From the NCBI GenBank assembly GCA_017403825.1, contig JAFRDO010000088.1, forward strand, positions 1 to 47,733: a DNA stretch of 47,733 nucleotides, written 5' to 3'. Of this stretch, positions 30,848 through 38,704 are shown one piece after another (within the stretch, counting starts at the first letter, position 1; every line of letters starts with the position of its first letter). This DNA comes from Kiritimatiellia bacterium. Its GTDB lineage: Bacteria > Verrucomicrobiota > Kiritimatiellia > RFP12 > UBA1067. A model generated the notes under the pieces. That model saw only the letters and a program-made list of their open reading frames with translations, was not told the origin of the DNA and did not search any database. The position numbers were made by a program, and so were the translations under genes.

Positions 30848-31168
30848 ATGAATTGGATTATTCTAATGGTAGCAGGACTTTCTGAGGTCGTATGGGCGAC
30901 GGCGCTCAAGATGTCCAACGGATTCAAAAACCCGTTTGCCGACGTGGTTTGCATTGGCGGGATGGTGCTCAGCTTCTGGTTCCTGTCCATAGCCATGAAG
31001 ACGATTCCGATGGGAACGGCCTACGCCGTATGGACGGGAATCGGCGCAGTTGGCAGTGTCGTCGTCGGCATTGCCGCGTTCGGGGAGTCGACGTCCGCCT
31101 TGCGCATCGCATCTGCCGTGCTTATTGTCGCCGGCATTGTCGGACTTAAGCTTGCATCGGAAAGTTGA
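30848..31168 (+). CDS. sugE: Small multidrug resistance protein, SugE/Gdx type
   Basis: 106 residues with four transmembrane helices. The membrane-embedded Glu is in AGLSEVVWATALK. MGTAYAVWTGIGAVGSVVVG is the SMR signature, and the WTGIG form is typical of the SugE/Gdx branch, which exports guanidinium. It works as a dual-topology dimer in the inner membrane. GAGATTGGAAAG precedes the ATG. No guanidine riboswitch is visible upstream. Confidence 0.9.
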   Translation: MNWIILMVAGLSEVVWATALKMSNGFKNPFADVVCIGGMVLSFWFLSIAMKTIPMGTAYAVWTGIGAVGSVVVGIAAFGESTSALRIASAVLIVAGIVGLKLASES

Positions 31169-31172
31169 TAGC

Positions 31173-31487
31173 ATGAGGAAGATTCGTTGTCCATATTTTG
31201 AATTGGACGACCGGGAGCGTGCCTACCATGACAAGGAATGGGGGACGCCATGCCGGAACGACCGCAAGCTCTTCGAGTACCTCATGTACGAGGTGCTTCA
31301 ATGCGGGCTGAGTTGGGATACGATCCTGTCGAAGCGTGAAGCTTTCTTTGTCGCGTTCGAGGGTTGCAACGCCAGGAATCTATTTGCGTTGTGGATAATG
31401 GCTTCCACCTTCCGTCGCGAGCGAATCATCCCCGGCACAGCCAGGACGCGCTTGAAGTTGCGTTCGCCATAACTGGCAATCTTGCTG
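31173..31487 (+). pseudogene. tag: Broken 3-methyladenine DNA glycosylase I gene with an inverted segment
   Basis: The plus strand encodes the Tag N-terminus (MRKIRCPYFELDDRERAYHD, KEWGTPCRNDRKLFEYL, LQCGLSWDTILSKREAFFVA) to about 31364. From about 31365 to 31487 the continuing part of Tag is readable only on the minus strand (SKIASYGERNFKRVLAVPGM, IRSRRKVEAIIHNANRFLAL). Thus about 120 bp are inverted inside the gene. The C-terminal third is missing; the 3' end of the leftward SUMF1 gene follows. The enzyme, which removes 3-methyladenine from DNA, is not made intact here. Confidence 0.78.
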
Positions 31488-31541
31488 CCAATAGGCTTCC
31501 CGCCGCCATCTTCTGCGCCAGCCTGGTGGCGCACGAGCACG

Positions 31542-32513
31542 TCAGCGATCTTCTCGGACTACGCGGAATGTGACATTCGGATAGCCAGAAGCGGCGTTGC
31601 GCGATTCGGTCCGAGCTTCAGTGCGGCATTCGGTGCGCTTCGAGTCGAACGCGCCGCCCTTGACCGCGCATCCGTCGCCGCGCTTCGTTGATGTCATCTC
31701 CCAGCAGTTGCCCCAGAAGTCGTAGCCGCCACATGCGCCCTTGGTGTTGGCATAGGTATCCACAGTCTTGATCGCATCGCCCTCACCGCAGTTGAAATCC
31801 GCGTCCCTAGGCATGTGCCCCGCCGCAAGTTCCCATTCCGCTTCGGTCGGAAGGCGGTAGGTGTGTTCGGGATCATTCCTCGTGAGCCATGCGCAGTAGC
31901 GTTTCGCATCCTTGACCGACACGTTCGTGATCGGAAGCCGCGCCTTTTCGGAAGCGACGGTCTTGCCCGTGAACTTAGCCCATTCCGCTTCGGTAACGGG
32001 CGTACGTCCGATTGATACGTTGTTGCCTTTCGCGCCGAGGACGGGAAGGTAGGCTTCCGTGCTGTCACGCAGTCCGGGACGAAAACGCGAATCGGTGAAG
32101 CGTGCCATCGAAGCCTCGATGCGCTGTTCACGGTCGCGGAGCATTTCATCGACGATAACTTGCATTTCGTCAACCTTGCTCTGGTGCTTTGCCGTGCGCT
32201 TCAACTCTTCAAGTTTCACCTTCTTGCGGGCGACGATTGCATCGTAGTTCTTGGCGACCTGTTTGCGCAGCGCGGCACGGTTCTCGTCGGATGGATTACG
32301 GCGGTAGGCGGCGATGAGATCTTTCGTCTCCTGGTTCAGCTGCGGACGCTCCTTCTCGATGGTCGTGGAGAAGCGATGGAGTTTGGCATCGGGATTCGCC
32401 TGCATTCTGCCGCGCTCACGTGGTCTTCTACGGCTTCCGTTTTCTCCGCCCTCTTGCGCAAAGGTACAAATCGCGAGTGCCGATACTGCGAGGGTGATGG
32501 TTAGCTTATTCAT
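31542..32513 (-). CDS. Exported SUMF1/FGE-sulfatase-domain protein (first paralogue)
   Basis: 323 residues from the ATG at 32513. The signal peptide is MNKLTITLAVSALAICTFA. A long charged helical region follows (about 45-150; RRNPSDENRAALRKQVAKNY), then a SUMF1 domain: TPVTEAEWAKFT, YRLPTEAEWELAAG, GGYDFWGNCWEMTS, VKGGAFDS and FRVVRED. The canonical formylglycine-generating cysteine pair is not seen; one Cys stands in KRTECRTEAR. It shares about the whole architecture with the protein at 35369. A copy of the bipartite promoter motif lies upstream (minus strand). Confidence 0.85.
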   Translation of the reverse strand: MNKLTITLAVSALAICTFAQEGGENGSRRRPRERGRMQANPDAKLHRFSTTIEKERPQLNQETKDLIAAYRRNPSDENRAALRKQVAKNYDAIVARKKVKLEELKRTAKHQSKVDEMQVIVDEMLRDREQRIEASMARFTDSRFRPGLRDSTEAYLPVLGAKGNNVSIGRTPVTEAEWAKFTGKTVASEKARLPITNVSVKDAKRYCAWLTRNDPEHTYRLPTEAEWELAAGHMPRDADFNCGEGDAIKTVDTYANTKGACGGYDFWGNCWEMTSTKRGDGCAVKGGAFDSKRTECRTEARTESRNAASGYPNVTFRVVREDR

Positions 32514-32563
32514 GGTTGTGTTCCTTTCTTGTTCTCGGTCGGCATCATTGCCGTCCATCCTTA

Positions 32564-32591
32564 AGAACGCAATCGCGGCAGAAATTCTACA
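32564..32591 (-). promoter_or_regulatory. Bipartite promoter motif TGTAGA-N15-GCGTTCT, copy 1
   Basis: On the minus strand TGTAGA (32591-32586), 15 nt, GCGTTCT (32570-32564) followed by TAA. It faces the first SUMF1 gene, whose ATG is about 50 nt further. It resembles an ECF-sigma promoter in layout. Confidence 0.72.
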
Positions 32592-32613
32592 AGAATATTT
32601 CTCGAATTAATCC

Positions 32614-32641
32614 TGTAGAATTTTCGACACTGTCGCGTTCT
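32614..32641 (+). promoter_or_regulatory. Bipartite promoter motif TGTAGA-N15-GCGTTCT, copy 2
   Basis: TGTAGA (32614-32619), 15 nt, GCGTTCT (32635-32641). It faces the exported hydrolase gene at 32688. The space between copy 1 and copy 2 is AT-rich. Confidence 0.72.
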
Positions 32642-32687
32642 CGGCGGTGGACGGCAATGACGCCGCCCGGACAGAAAGGAAAAGGCC

Positions 32688-33509
32688 ATGAATAGATTTA
32701 TAATGACACTTCTTGTATCGGCGGCGCTCTGCGCACACGCGGAGCGTCCGCCCATGCATGGAGCGCATAGACGCGGTGCCGAAATGAGACAGCAGCAGAC
32801 AAAGGAACAGGCAAAGGCAAACGAGGAAGCGAAACGCAAGATTGCGCCATACAAGACGGACGAGGGCATGTGCGGCAATCGTACGTGGAAAGAGTACACC
32901 GCGAATCCGAAGGCCAAGGGCGAGACGACGCTTCTTGTCGTTCTTGGGGGACGCGATTCCGTCAATCGCGGCGGAGGACAGGTGCCGTCCGTTCCCCCCG
33001 CAATAGAAAAGGCGTTGAGCTATGCGCGTAGCCAGACGAAAGTCTGCAAGATTGTTGTACTCGTCCCGGAAATGACTGTCGAACGCAATGGCGGTGGCGG
33101 GCGTCGCGGAATGGAGAATCCGTCCGCAGACGGACTTGCCAAACTTGTTCGCTCCCGCGTCGAGGCGCACGGCGTCAAAAACGGACGCGTCTTCGCCACT
33201 GGCTTTTCGATGGGCGGCGGGCTGTTGCTTTCGCTGCTCAACGACGACCCGACGCTCTTCTCCCGCGCCCTTGTCGTAGGGGCGTCAGGCAAGACGGATG
33301 CAGTTGCCGACGTAAAGGCCGAAGTGCTGTCTTGCCACGGTGAAGATGACGATCTTATACCAATCGCCCGCGTCAAGGCGTATGCCGAGGCGCTTTGCGC
33401 AAAGCGCCCCAAGGCGATGAGAATCGAGGTCTTGCCGAAAACGGGACACGCCGAATCAGAAAAAGCCGCGTATGCGAAACAAGACGCCTGGAAATGGCTC
33501 CTACGATGA
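32688..33509 (+). CDS. Exported alpha/beta hydrolase (esterase-like)
   Basis: 273 residues. The signal peptide is MNRFIMTLLVSAALCAHA, followed by a His/Arg/Gln-rich linker. The catalytic core has FATGFSMGGGLLL with the nucleophile Ser, LSCHGEDDDLIPI with the acid, and LPKTGHAES with the His. A polyhydroxybutyrate depolymerase or feruloyl-esterase-like activity is possible. AGAAAGGAAAAGG lies before the ATG. It sits under promoter motif copy 2 and 21 nt before the sigma factor gene. Confidence 0.83.
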   Translation: MNRFIMTLLVSAALCAHAERPPMHGAHRRGAEMRQQQTKEQAKANEEAKRKIAPYKTDEGMCGNRTWKEYTANPKAKGETTLLVVLGGRDSVNRGGGQVPSVPPAIEKALSYARSQTKVCKIVVLVPEMTVERNGGGGRRGMENPSADGLAKLVRSRVEAHGVKNGRVFATGFSMGGGLLLSLLNDDPTLFSRALVVGASGKTDAVADVKAEVLSCHGEDDDLIPIARVKAYAEALCAKRPKAMRIEVLPKTGHAESEKAAYAKQDAWKWLLR

Positions 33510-33514
33510 AAATA

Positions 33515-33523
33515 TGGTAAAAT
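33515..33523 (+). promoter_or_regulatory. Extended -10 TGG-TAAAAT before the sigma factor
   Basis: TGG-TAAAAT with the ATG of the sigma factor 7 nt downstream, again without a Shine-Dalgarno. It would let the sigma gene be transcribed independently of the upstream bipartite promoter. Confidence 0.55.
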
Positions 33524-33530
33524 ATGCGAC

Positions 33531-34133
33531 ATGGATGTTTCTACGCAAGACAGGCTCGCCGACGCCTTTGCCGAACACAGGCAAAGGCTGTCCGCGCTTG
33601 CGAAGAAAAAGCTCAATCCGATTCTGCTCAAGAGGATGAGCGAGGAGGATGTCTTGTCGGAAGCATACGTCAACGCGGCAAAGCGGCTGGACTATTTCGC
33701 CGCACATGACGACGTGCCGGTTTACTACAAACTGCGAACGATTCTTCTTCAGACGATATGCGACATCGAGCGTCGCCACCTTCAAGCGCAGGGACGCGAC
33801 GCCTATAAAGAGCTGAGAGTTGAGAGTTGTGAGTTTGGAGTTGACGGTAATGCGGATGGCAATCCCTGCGTAGGCGAACTGCCTGCCGACATCACGTCGC
33901 CCGTCTCCCGCGTGGACAGGGACGAACGCCATGCGATTCTTCGCCGCGCTCTTGCCGCAATGCCGGAGAACGACCGCGCAATCCTCGTCATGCGCCACTT
34001 CGACGGAATGGGCAATGCTGAATGCGCCGCCGCGCTGGGCCTCACGGAAAAGGCGGCATCGATCCGCTATGTCCGCGCATTGGAGCGTTTGCAGCAGAAA
34101 CTTGTGGAGGTCTCATGCTTCAGGAAGAACTGA
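33531..34133 (+). CDS. ECF-type RNA polymerase sigma factor
   Basis: 200 residues. Region 2 is readable in KRMSEEDVLSEAYVNAAKRL, then YYKLRTILLQTICDIERRH. Region 4 is in ILRRALAAMPENDRAILVMR, NAECAAALGLTEKAASIRYV (helix-turn-helix). The linker contains KELRVESCEFGVDGNADG, encoded by GAGAGTTGAGAGTTGTGAG-type repeat DNA inserted in frame (about 33811-33843). It is the obvious candidate to read the four bipartite promoters around it. The kinase gene overlaps its 3' end by 19 nt, so kinase and sigma are coupled. Confidence 0.86.
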   Translation: MDVSTQDRLADAFAEHRQRLSALAKKKLNPILLKRMSEEDVLSEAYVNAAKRLDYFAAHDDVPVYYKLRTILLQTICDIERRHLQAQGRDAYKELRVESCEFGVDGNADGNPCVGELPADITSPVSRVDRDERHAILRRALAAMPENDRAILVMRHFDGMGNAECAAALGLTEKAASIRYVRALERLQQKLVEVSCFRKN

Positions 34134-35368
34134 CAAACGACTTGCGTCGGCTCGCGGCGGAGCTTGACGAACTCGGAAAAAGCGATGACTCGCAACCGCT
34201 GGCGTTTCCGCCGATTGCGGACTTTGAGCCAATCTCCCTCCTCGGCTGCGGCGGCATGGGGGCAGTCTATGTGGCGCGGCAGGTTTCGCTTGGACGCGAT
34301 GTCGCGGTCAAGGTCGTTTCGGAGAACGTTGCGGACACGCCGCTCCCGGACGAGGCGCGAACCGTCGCGCAGCTTCACCATCCAAATATTGTGCAGGTAT
34401 TCTCGGCGGGAGTCGTTGCCGGCTCAGCATGGTTTGCAATGGAACTGGTCAAAGGCGAAAGCGCCGATAGACACGCTTTTGCGTCCGTCGAGGAAGTCGC
34501 CTGGCTTGGAGCATCCGTTGCCGAGGCACTTGCCTACGCTCATCGGTGCGGAATTCTCCACCGCGATGTGAAGCCGTCCAACGTATTCATCGGCGACGAC
34601 GGAAGAGTGAAGCTCGGCGACTTTGGCCTCGCCTGCCTCGCCGCAGAAGGCGCAAACGACAAAAGCGGCACGAAACGCTACATGGCGCCGGAAGTACTCA
34701 AGGGCGGCGAAGCGACCGAAGCGAGCGACCAGTATTCGCTTGGCGTGACCTTGCGCGAACTGGCACGCGCGCAAAAGACCGTCCCTCCCGACTTTGACGC
34801 GATTCTTTCCAGAGCCACGGCATTCAGTCCGTCTAACCGCTACGATAGTGTCGATGCCCTGTTTGCAGATCTTCGCCGATTTCTTGCGCACGAGCCAGTC
34901 GCCGCCAATCCGCCGTCACCCTTGCGCCGTTTTCGGCTTTTTGCACGCCGCAATCCCCTCGCAGCGTTTGGAGTCGTCGCCACCGCGTTCTTGCTCGCGG
35001 CCTTTGTCGCCGCGCTGGCTGTAGGCTACGTTCGTACGACGCACGCCTTGGCGGAAACAGAACACGCACGAGCGGAGACAGAAAAGGCGCTGGCCGAGAC
35101 CGAGCAGGAAGCCGCCTTTGCCGCACAGTCGCTCGTCTTTGCGCTCACGAACATCGACCGCAGCCAAGGTGACGTACGCGATGCAGAGCTGAAGCGCGCG
35201 TGTAAAGCTGTATGTTCGCTCATGGTCCGTTTCCCGTCCAACGAAACCATACGTGCCTCGCAGGGACGACTCAAATACGCCATAGAAGCGCACCAGCGTC
35301 TAAAAAGCCGGCGGGGCGGCAATCTGCGTCCGCCACGCAACATTCCACCCCGCGTTGCTGAACCGTAA
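34115..35368 (+). CDS. Membrane Ser/Thr protein kinase
   Basis: 417 residues from ATG 34115 with GGAGG 4 nt upstream. The kinase domain has the glycine loop GCGGMGAV (44-51), Lys66 in VAVKVV, catalytic HRDVKPSN (149-156) and DFG (169-171). One transmembrane helix (about 282-306) is followed by a coiled coil of AETE repeats and an outward C-terminal region of about 85 residues. It may phosphorylate the overlapping sigma factor or an anti-sigma partner, as in planctomycete sigma/kinase pairs; that is inference. It ends one base before the convergent SUMF1 gene. Confidence 0.88.
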   Translation: MLQEELTNDLRRLAAELDELGKSDDSQPLAFPPIADFEPISLLGCGGMGAVYVARQVSLGRDVAVKVVSENVADTPLPDEARTVAQLHHPNIVQVFSAGVVAGSAWFAMELVKGESADRHAFASVEEVAWLGASVAEALAYAHRCGILHRDVKPSNVFIGDDGRVKLGDFGLACLAAEGANDKSGTKRYMAPEVLKGGEATEASDQYSLGVTLRELARAQKTVPPDFDAILSRATAFSPSNRYDSVDALFADLRRFLAHEPVAANPPSPLRRFRLFARRNPLAAFGVVATAFLLAAFVAALAVGYVRTTHALAETEHARAETEKALAETEQEAAFAAQSLVFALTNIDRSQGDVRDAELKRACKAVCSLMVRFPSNETIRASQGRLKYAIEAHQRLKSRRGGNLRPPRNIPPRVAEP

Positions 35369-36454
35369 TCATTTCGTCTCTCGCACAACGCGAAAACCGA
35401 CTGTGTTGTAGCCGAGTGATGGGGCACGCCCTTCACCGCGCATCTCGGTGCGGCAGCTCGTCCGGTGCGCATACCAGGAACCGCCCTTGATTTCCTTCAC
35501 CTTCTGGCCGCGCTCCCGTCCATTTTGGGCAACGATGTCGGTGGATGTCCATTCCCAGCAATTGCCCCACATGTCAATTGCGCCGCAGGCGGAAAGCGTC
35601 TTCTCGTAGGCATCCACCGGCGTCGTCAGTACCGTGCCGGATGGCAGCTTGCCGTTATGCAAGTCACGCGAGGCGATTTCGGGATGCGTGTCCTTGCAGT
35701 TGAAGTCCGCGTCCTTCGGCATGTGCCCGGCGGCGAGTTCCCATTCCTCCTCTGTCGGCAGACGGAACATTGCCGTCTTGTCCTTTTCCCCGAGCCACTT
35801 GCAGTAGGCGACCGCATCGTCAAATGAGACGTTCACGACGGGATGCCGTCCCCGGCCTTCCGGCGCCGCCCCATCCTTCCAACCGTGCGGCGGCTTGCGG
35901 CCGGTTGCCTTCACGAACTCGGCATAGTCGGCGTTCGTGACAGGAATGCGCGCAATGCTCACGTTCTCCGCCGCACCGATGAGCGGAAGGTATTCGGCCT
36001 TCGACTCCCGCATACCGGGACGCATGCGTTTGTCCGTGAACCGTCTCATCGACGCCTCAATGCGCTGTTCGCGGTCGCGGAGCATCTCGTCGACGATGAC
36101 CTGCATCTCGTCCACCTTGCTCTGGTGCCGCGCGGTGCGCCTCAGTTCCTCAAGCTTTGCTTTCTTGCGGGCGACGACGGCGTCGTAGTTCTTGGCGACC
36201 TGACGGCGCAGAGCGGCACGGTTCTCCTCGGATGGATTGCGACGATAGGCGGCAATGAGGTCTTTCGTCTCCTTGTTCAGCCGCGGACGCTCCTTCTCGA
36301 CGGTCGTTGAGAATCGGTGGAGCTTCGCCTCGGGAATTGCCTGCATTCTGCCGCGATCCCGTGGCCTGCCGCGTCCGCCGCTTTCTCCGCGTTCCTGCGC
36401 GAAGGTGCAAATCGCAAGTGCCGATACGGCGAGCGTGATGATTAGCTTGTTCAT
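35369..36454 (-). CDS. Exported SUMF1/FGE-sulfatase-domain protein (second paralogue)
   Basis: 361 residues. Signal MNKLIITLAVSALAICTFA is nearly identical to that of the protein at 31542-32513, as is the charged helical segment (VDEMQVIVDEMLRDREQRIE). The SUMF1 domain is fuller here: IPVTNADYAEFVKATGRKPP, NVSFDDAVAYCKWLGEKD, FRLPTEEEWELAAG, DMWGNCWEWTS, IKGGSWYAHRTSC and GFRVVRE. One Cys remains where FGE has the catalytic pair. It arose by duplication of the same cassette, promoter included. Confidence 0.87.
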   Translation of the reverse strand: MNKLIITLAVSALAICTFAQERGESGGRGRPRDRGRMQAIPEAKLHRFSTTVEKERPRLNKETKDLIAAYRRNPSEENRAALRRQVAKNYDAVVARKKAKLEELRRTARHQSKVDEMQVIVDEMLRDREQRIEASMRRFTDKRMRPGMRESKAEYLPLIGAAENVSIARIPVTNADYAEFVKATGRKPPHGWKDGAAPEGRGRHPVVNVSFDDAVAYCKWLGEKDKTAMFRLPTEEEWELAAGHMPKDADFNCKDTHPEIASRDLHNGKLPSGTVLTTPVDAYEKTLSACGAIDMWGNCWEWTSTDIVAQNGRERGQKVKEIKGGSWYAHRTSCRTEMRGEGRAPSLGYNTVGFRVVRETK

Positions 36455-36505
36455 GGTTCAAGTTCCTTTCTTGTTGTTGGGCGACCTCATTGCCACCCGC
36501 TCATA

Positions 36506-36533
36506 AGAACGCAATCGCGACGACAAATCTACA
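36506..36533 (-). promoter_or_regulatory. Bipartite promoter motif TGTAGA-N15-GCGTTCT, copy 3
   Basis: On the minus strand TGTAGA (36533-36528), 15 nt, GCGTTCT (36512-36506), facing the second SUMF1 gene about 50 nt away. Confidence 0.72.
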
Positions 36534-36555
36534 AAGAATTTTATAGAATTTTTCC

Positions 36556-36583
36556 TGTAGATTTTTTCTCCCCGTTGCGTTCT
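36556..36583 (+). promoter_or_regulatory. Bipartite promoter motif TGTAGA-N15-GCGTTCT, copy 4
   Basis: TGTAGA (36556-36561), 15 nt, GCGTTCT (36577-36583) followed by TAAG, facing the gene at 36618. With copy 3 it forms a divergent pair laid out like copies 1 and 2. Confidence 0.72.
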
Positions 36584-36617
36584 TAAGGGCAGAGGAACAA
36601 AAAACAAGGAGAAAACC

Positions 36618-38576
36618 ATGAAGAAACTTATCGTTATTGCAGCAGTCGGGATGTGCATCTGCGGAAGCGCCGACTCGCAACGGGTTGTTTGCGACGGAAA
36701 CAGCTGCAAGATCGAACCTGCGGGGCAGGCGGCGCGCAACAAGACCGAAGCGGCTCGGCCGGAGTCCTCGCCCTACCAGAATGCGGGTTATACCGTCGTG
36801 TCGCCGGTGGGACGCGCCTCAATTAAGCCGATAAAACAGGCGTCGCGGCTCGACACTTTTGCGGGCAAGACCATCGCCGTCGTGGGGCATAACTTCATGG
36901 CACGGGTGACGCATCCCGAGATCAAGCGGCTCATCCTTGAGAAATATCCGACCGCAAAAGTCATTCTTCAAGACGAAATCGGTAGCGCAGGGATGTACCC
37001 TGCGCCAGGATTGGTTCGCCCCGACAAGGACAGATTCCAGCGGAAGTTGAAGGAAATGAAAGTCGATGCCGTGATTTCCGGCAACGGCGGATGCGGACTT
37101 TGCACGCCGAAGGAAACCGGATCGTGCATCGCGGCGGAATACATCGGGATTCCCTCGGTCATCATTGCAGGGCCGGGTTTCGTCGATCAGGCGAAATGCA
37201 CGGCCCTCAACAACGGCGTCGCGGTGCTTCGGTGCGCCAAATACCCCGGCGCGTTCGCCCTGCATACGGAGGCGGAACTCCTGCGCAACACGCGCGAGGT
37301 CCTCTGGCCGCAGATCGTCGAGGCCCTCACGAAGCCCATCACGGACGCGGAACTCGCCGAGGGGGCAAAAGGCAGCAAGGGCGACATCCGCGACGACGTC
37401 TTCCACGGTACGTTTGACGAGGTTCAGGCGTATTTCAAGGAGATGAAGTGGTCAGATGGCCTGCCCATCGTCCCGCCGACCTTCGACAAGGTGAACGAGT
37501 ACATGAAGTACAGTCCGTGGAAGTGGAACGAGACCGTCGTCGTGCCGCCGCCCGCCAACCGCGAAGTCAAGGCGTGGCATGTCGCCGTTAACGCCGTGAT
37601 GGCCGGATGCAAGCCGGAATACATGCCTATCCTCTTTGCCATGACAAAGGGAATGGGCGTCAACAAGTTCTATCGGACGCTTTCAAGCACGCACGGATGG
37701 ATGCCGTTCTGCTGGCTGAACGGCCCCGTCGCGCGGCAACTTGGCGTTGACTGCGGACAGGGGCAGATCAACGAGGCAGCGAACATGGCAATTGGACGCT
37801 TCATGAACCTTGCCATGATGAACCTCTGCGGCTATTACATCAAACAAGACCGCATGGGCACTTTCGGCTATCCGATGCCGTGGTGCCTTGCGGAGGATGA
37901 GGAGGCGTGTCGGCGCGTAGGATGGGAGCCATACCACGTCCGCGCTGGCTACGGCACAGACGAAAGCACGATTACGCTCTCCTCGGCGCTCGCCTGGGGG
38001 AACAACATGACGCCATCGACCGTCAATCCGCAGAAGATCGCCGAACTGATGGCATGGGACATCACGGAGCGCTGCCAGTTCGCGCTCGGCAGCGGCAACC
38101 AGTTCTCGCACCGTACCGTCATGATGACGGAATCGGTGGCCGCAATACTGGCCAAGGAATACAAGTCTGTGGATGAGTTGGAATCTGACCTTGTCGAACT
38201 TGCACGCAGGCCGGTCAGGGAGCGGACGTTTGCGAAATACTATGCCGCGCCCGGCAGCGCAAAGGACGGAGGGAAGCATACCATCCGTGAATTTTCCGGC
38301 TATATCCGTCGGACCGAACGCGCCGAGTACACTCCGACCGCGCCGTGGCGCGACTTCCCCGATGCGGAGCAACTGACGATTCCCGTGATGAAAGCGGGGA
38401 TGACGGACTTCCTGATTACCGGAGACGCCGCGCGCAACAAGATACAGACCCTCCCCGGCGCCGGACTCGGTGGCGGAAGCGCGACGGTGAAGATCGAGCT
38501 TCCCGCAAACTGGGACAAGCTGATGTCGGAACGCGGCTACAAACCGCTTGCCGATTTCATGTTGCATAGGAAATGA
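36618..38576 (+). CDS. Exported Cys-rich two-domain protein, UGSC-like
   Basis: 652 residues. The signal peptide is MKKLIVIAAVGMCICGSADS. Residues about 75-240 form an alpha/beta domain with FAGKTIAVVGHNFMARVTHP and a Cys-rich loop GNGGCGLCTPKETGSCIAAE, which recalls the UGSC family (named for a Sec/Cys-Gly-Ser-Cys motif). The second part has WSDGLPIVPPTFDKVNEYM, VNAVMAGCKPEYMPILFAMT and many conserved-looking Cys and Trp, also as in UGSC-associated proteins. The function is not known to me; thiol redox chemistry is a guess. AAGGAG precedes the ATG. It is driven by promoter motif copy 4. Confidence 0.55.
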   Translation: MKKLIVIAAVGMCICGSADSQRVVCDGNSCKIEPAGQAARNKTEAARPESSPYQNAGYTVVSPVGRASIKPIKQASRLDTFAGKTIAVVGHNFMARVTHPEIKRLILEKYPTAKVILQDEIGSAGMYPAPGLVRPDKDRFQRKLKEMKVDAVISGNGGCGLCTPKETGSCIAAEYIGIPSVIIAGPGFVDQAKCTALNNGVAVLRCAKYPGAFALHTEAELLRNTREVLWPQIVEALTKPITDAELAEGAKGSKGDIRDDVFHGTFDEVQAYFKEMKWSDGLPIVPPTFDKVNEYMKYSPWKWNETVVVPPPANREVKAWHVAVNAVMAGCKPEYMPILFAMTKGMGVNKFYRTLSSTHGWMPFCWLNGPVARQLGVDCGQGQINEAANMAIGRFMNLAMMNLCGYYIKQDRMGTFGYPMPWCLAEDEEACRRVGWEPYHVRAGYGTDESTITLSSALAWGNNMTPSTVNPQKIAELMAWDITERCQFALGSGNQFSHRTVMMTESVAAILAKEYKSVDELESDLVELARRPVRERTFAKYYAAPGSAKDGGKHTIREFSGYIRRTERAEYTPTAPWRDFPDAEQLTIPVMKAGMTDFLITGDAARNKIQTLPGAGLGGGSATVKIELPANWDKLMSERGYKPLADFMLHRK

Positions 38577-38597
38577 AGCGAGCTTTAGCCGCAAAGA

Positions 38598-38640
38598 ACG
38601 CAAAGGATACAAAGAAGCTTTGACCCTTTGCGTACTTTGT
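38598..38640 (+). terminator. Hairpin after the UGSC-like gene
   Basis: ACGCAAAGG pairs with CCTTTGCGT, and inside it CAAAG pairs with CTTTG, with a small AAG loop (38598-38633). A weak T-rich tail (ACTTTGTTTT) follows. The left arm continues a GCCGCAAAGAACGCAAAG repeat whose complement is seen at 24432-24453, so it may be a repeat element acting as a terminator. Confidence 0.55.
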
Positions 38641-38688
38641 TTTAAGAATGACAATAATAATCTGTCAAACATTATCGTTCGCCGATTA

Positions 38689-38697
38689 TGATATACT
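38689..38697 (+). promoter_or_regulatory. Extended -10 promoter TGA-TATACT
   Basis: TGA-TATACT with ATG 38705 exactly 7 nt downstream and no Shine-Dalgarno. It drives the MBL-fold gene and perhaps the sialidase. Confidence 0.6.
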
Positions 38698-38704
38698 TCA
38701 CAAC

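Noticed and set aside
31505..31575. Possible C-terminus of Tag on the plus strand after the inverted segment (AHEHVSD, DYAEC)
   Set aside because: The bases are the 3' end of the leftward SUMF1 gene (FRVVREDR plus stop); the resemblance is too weak and is explained by that gene.
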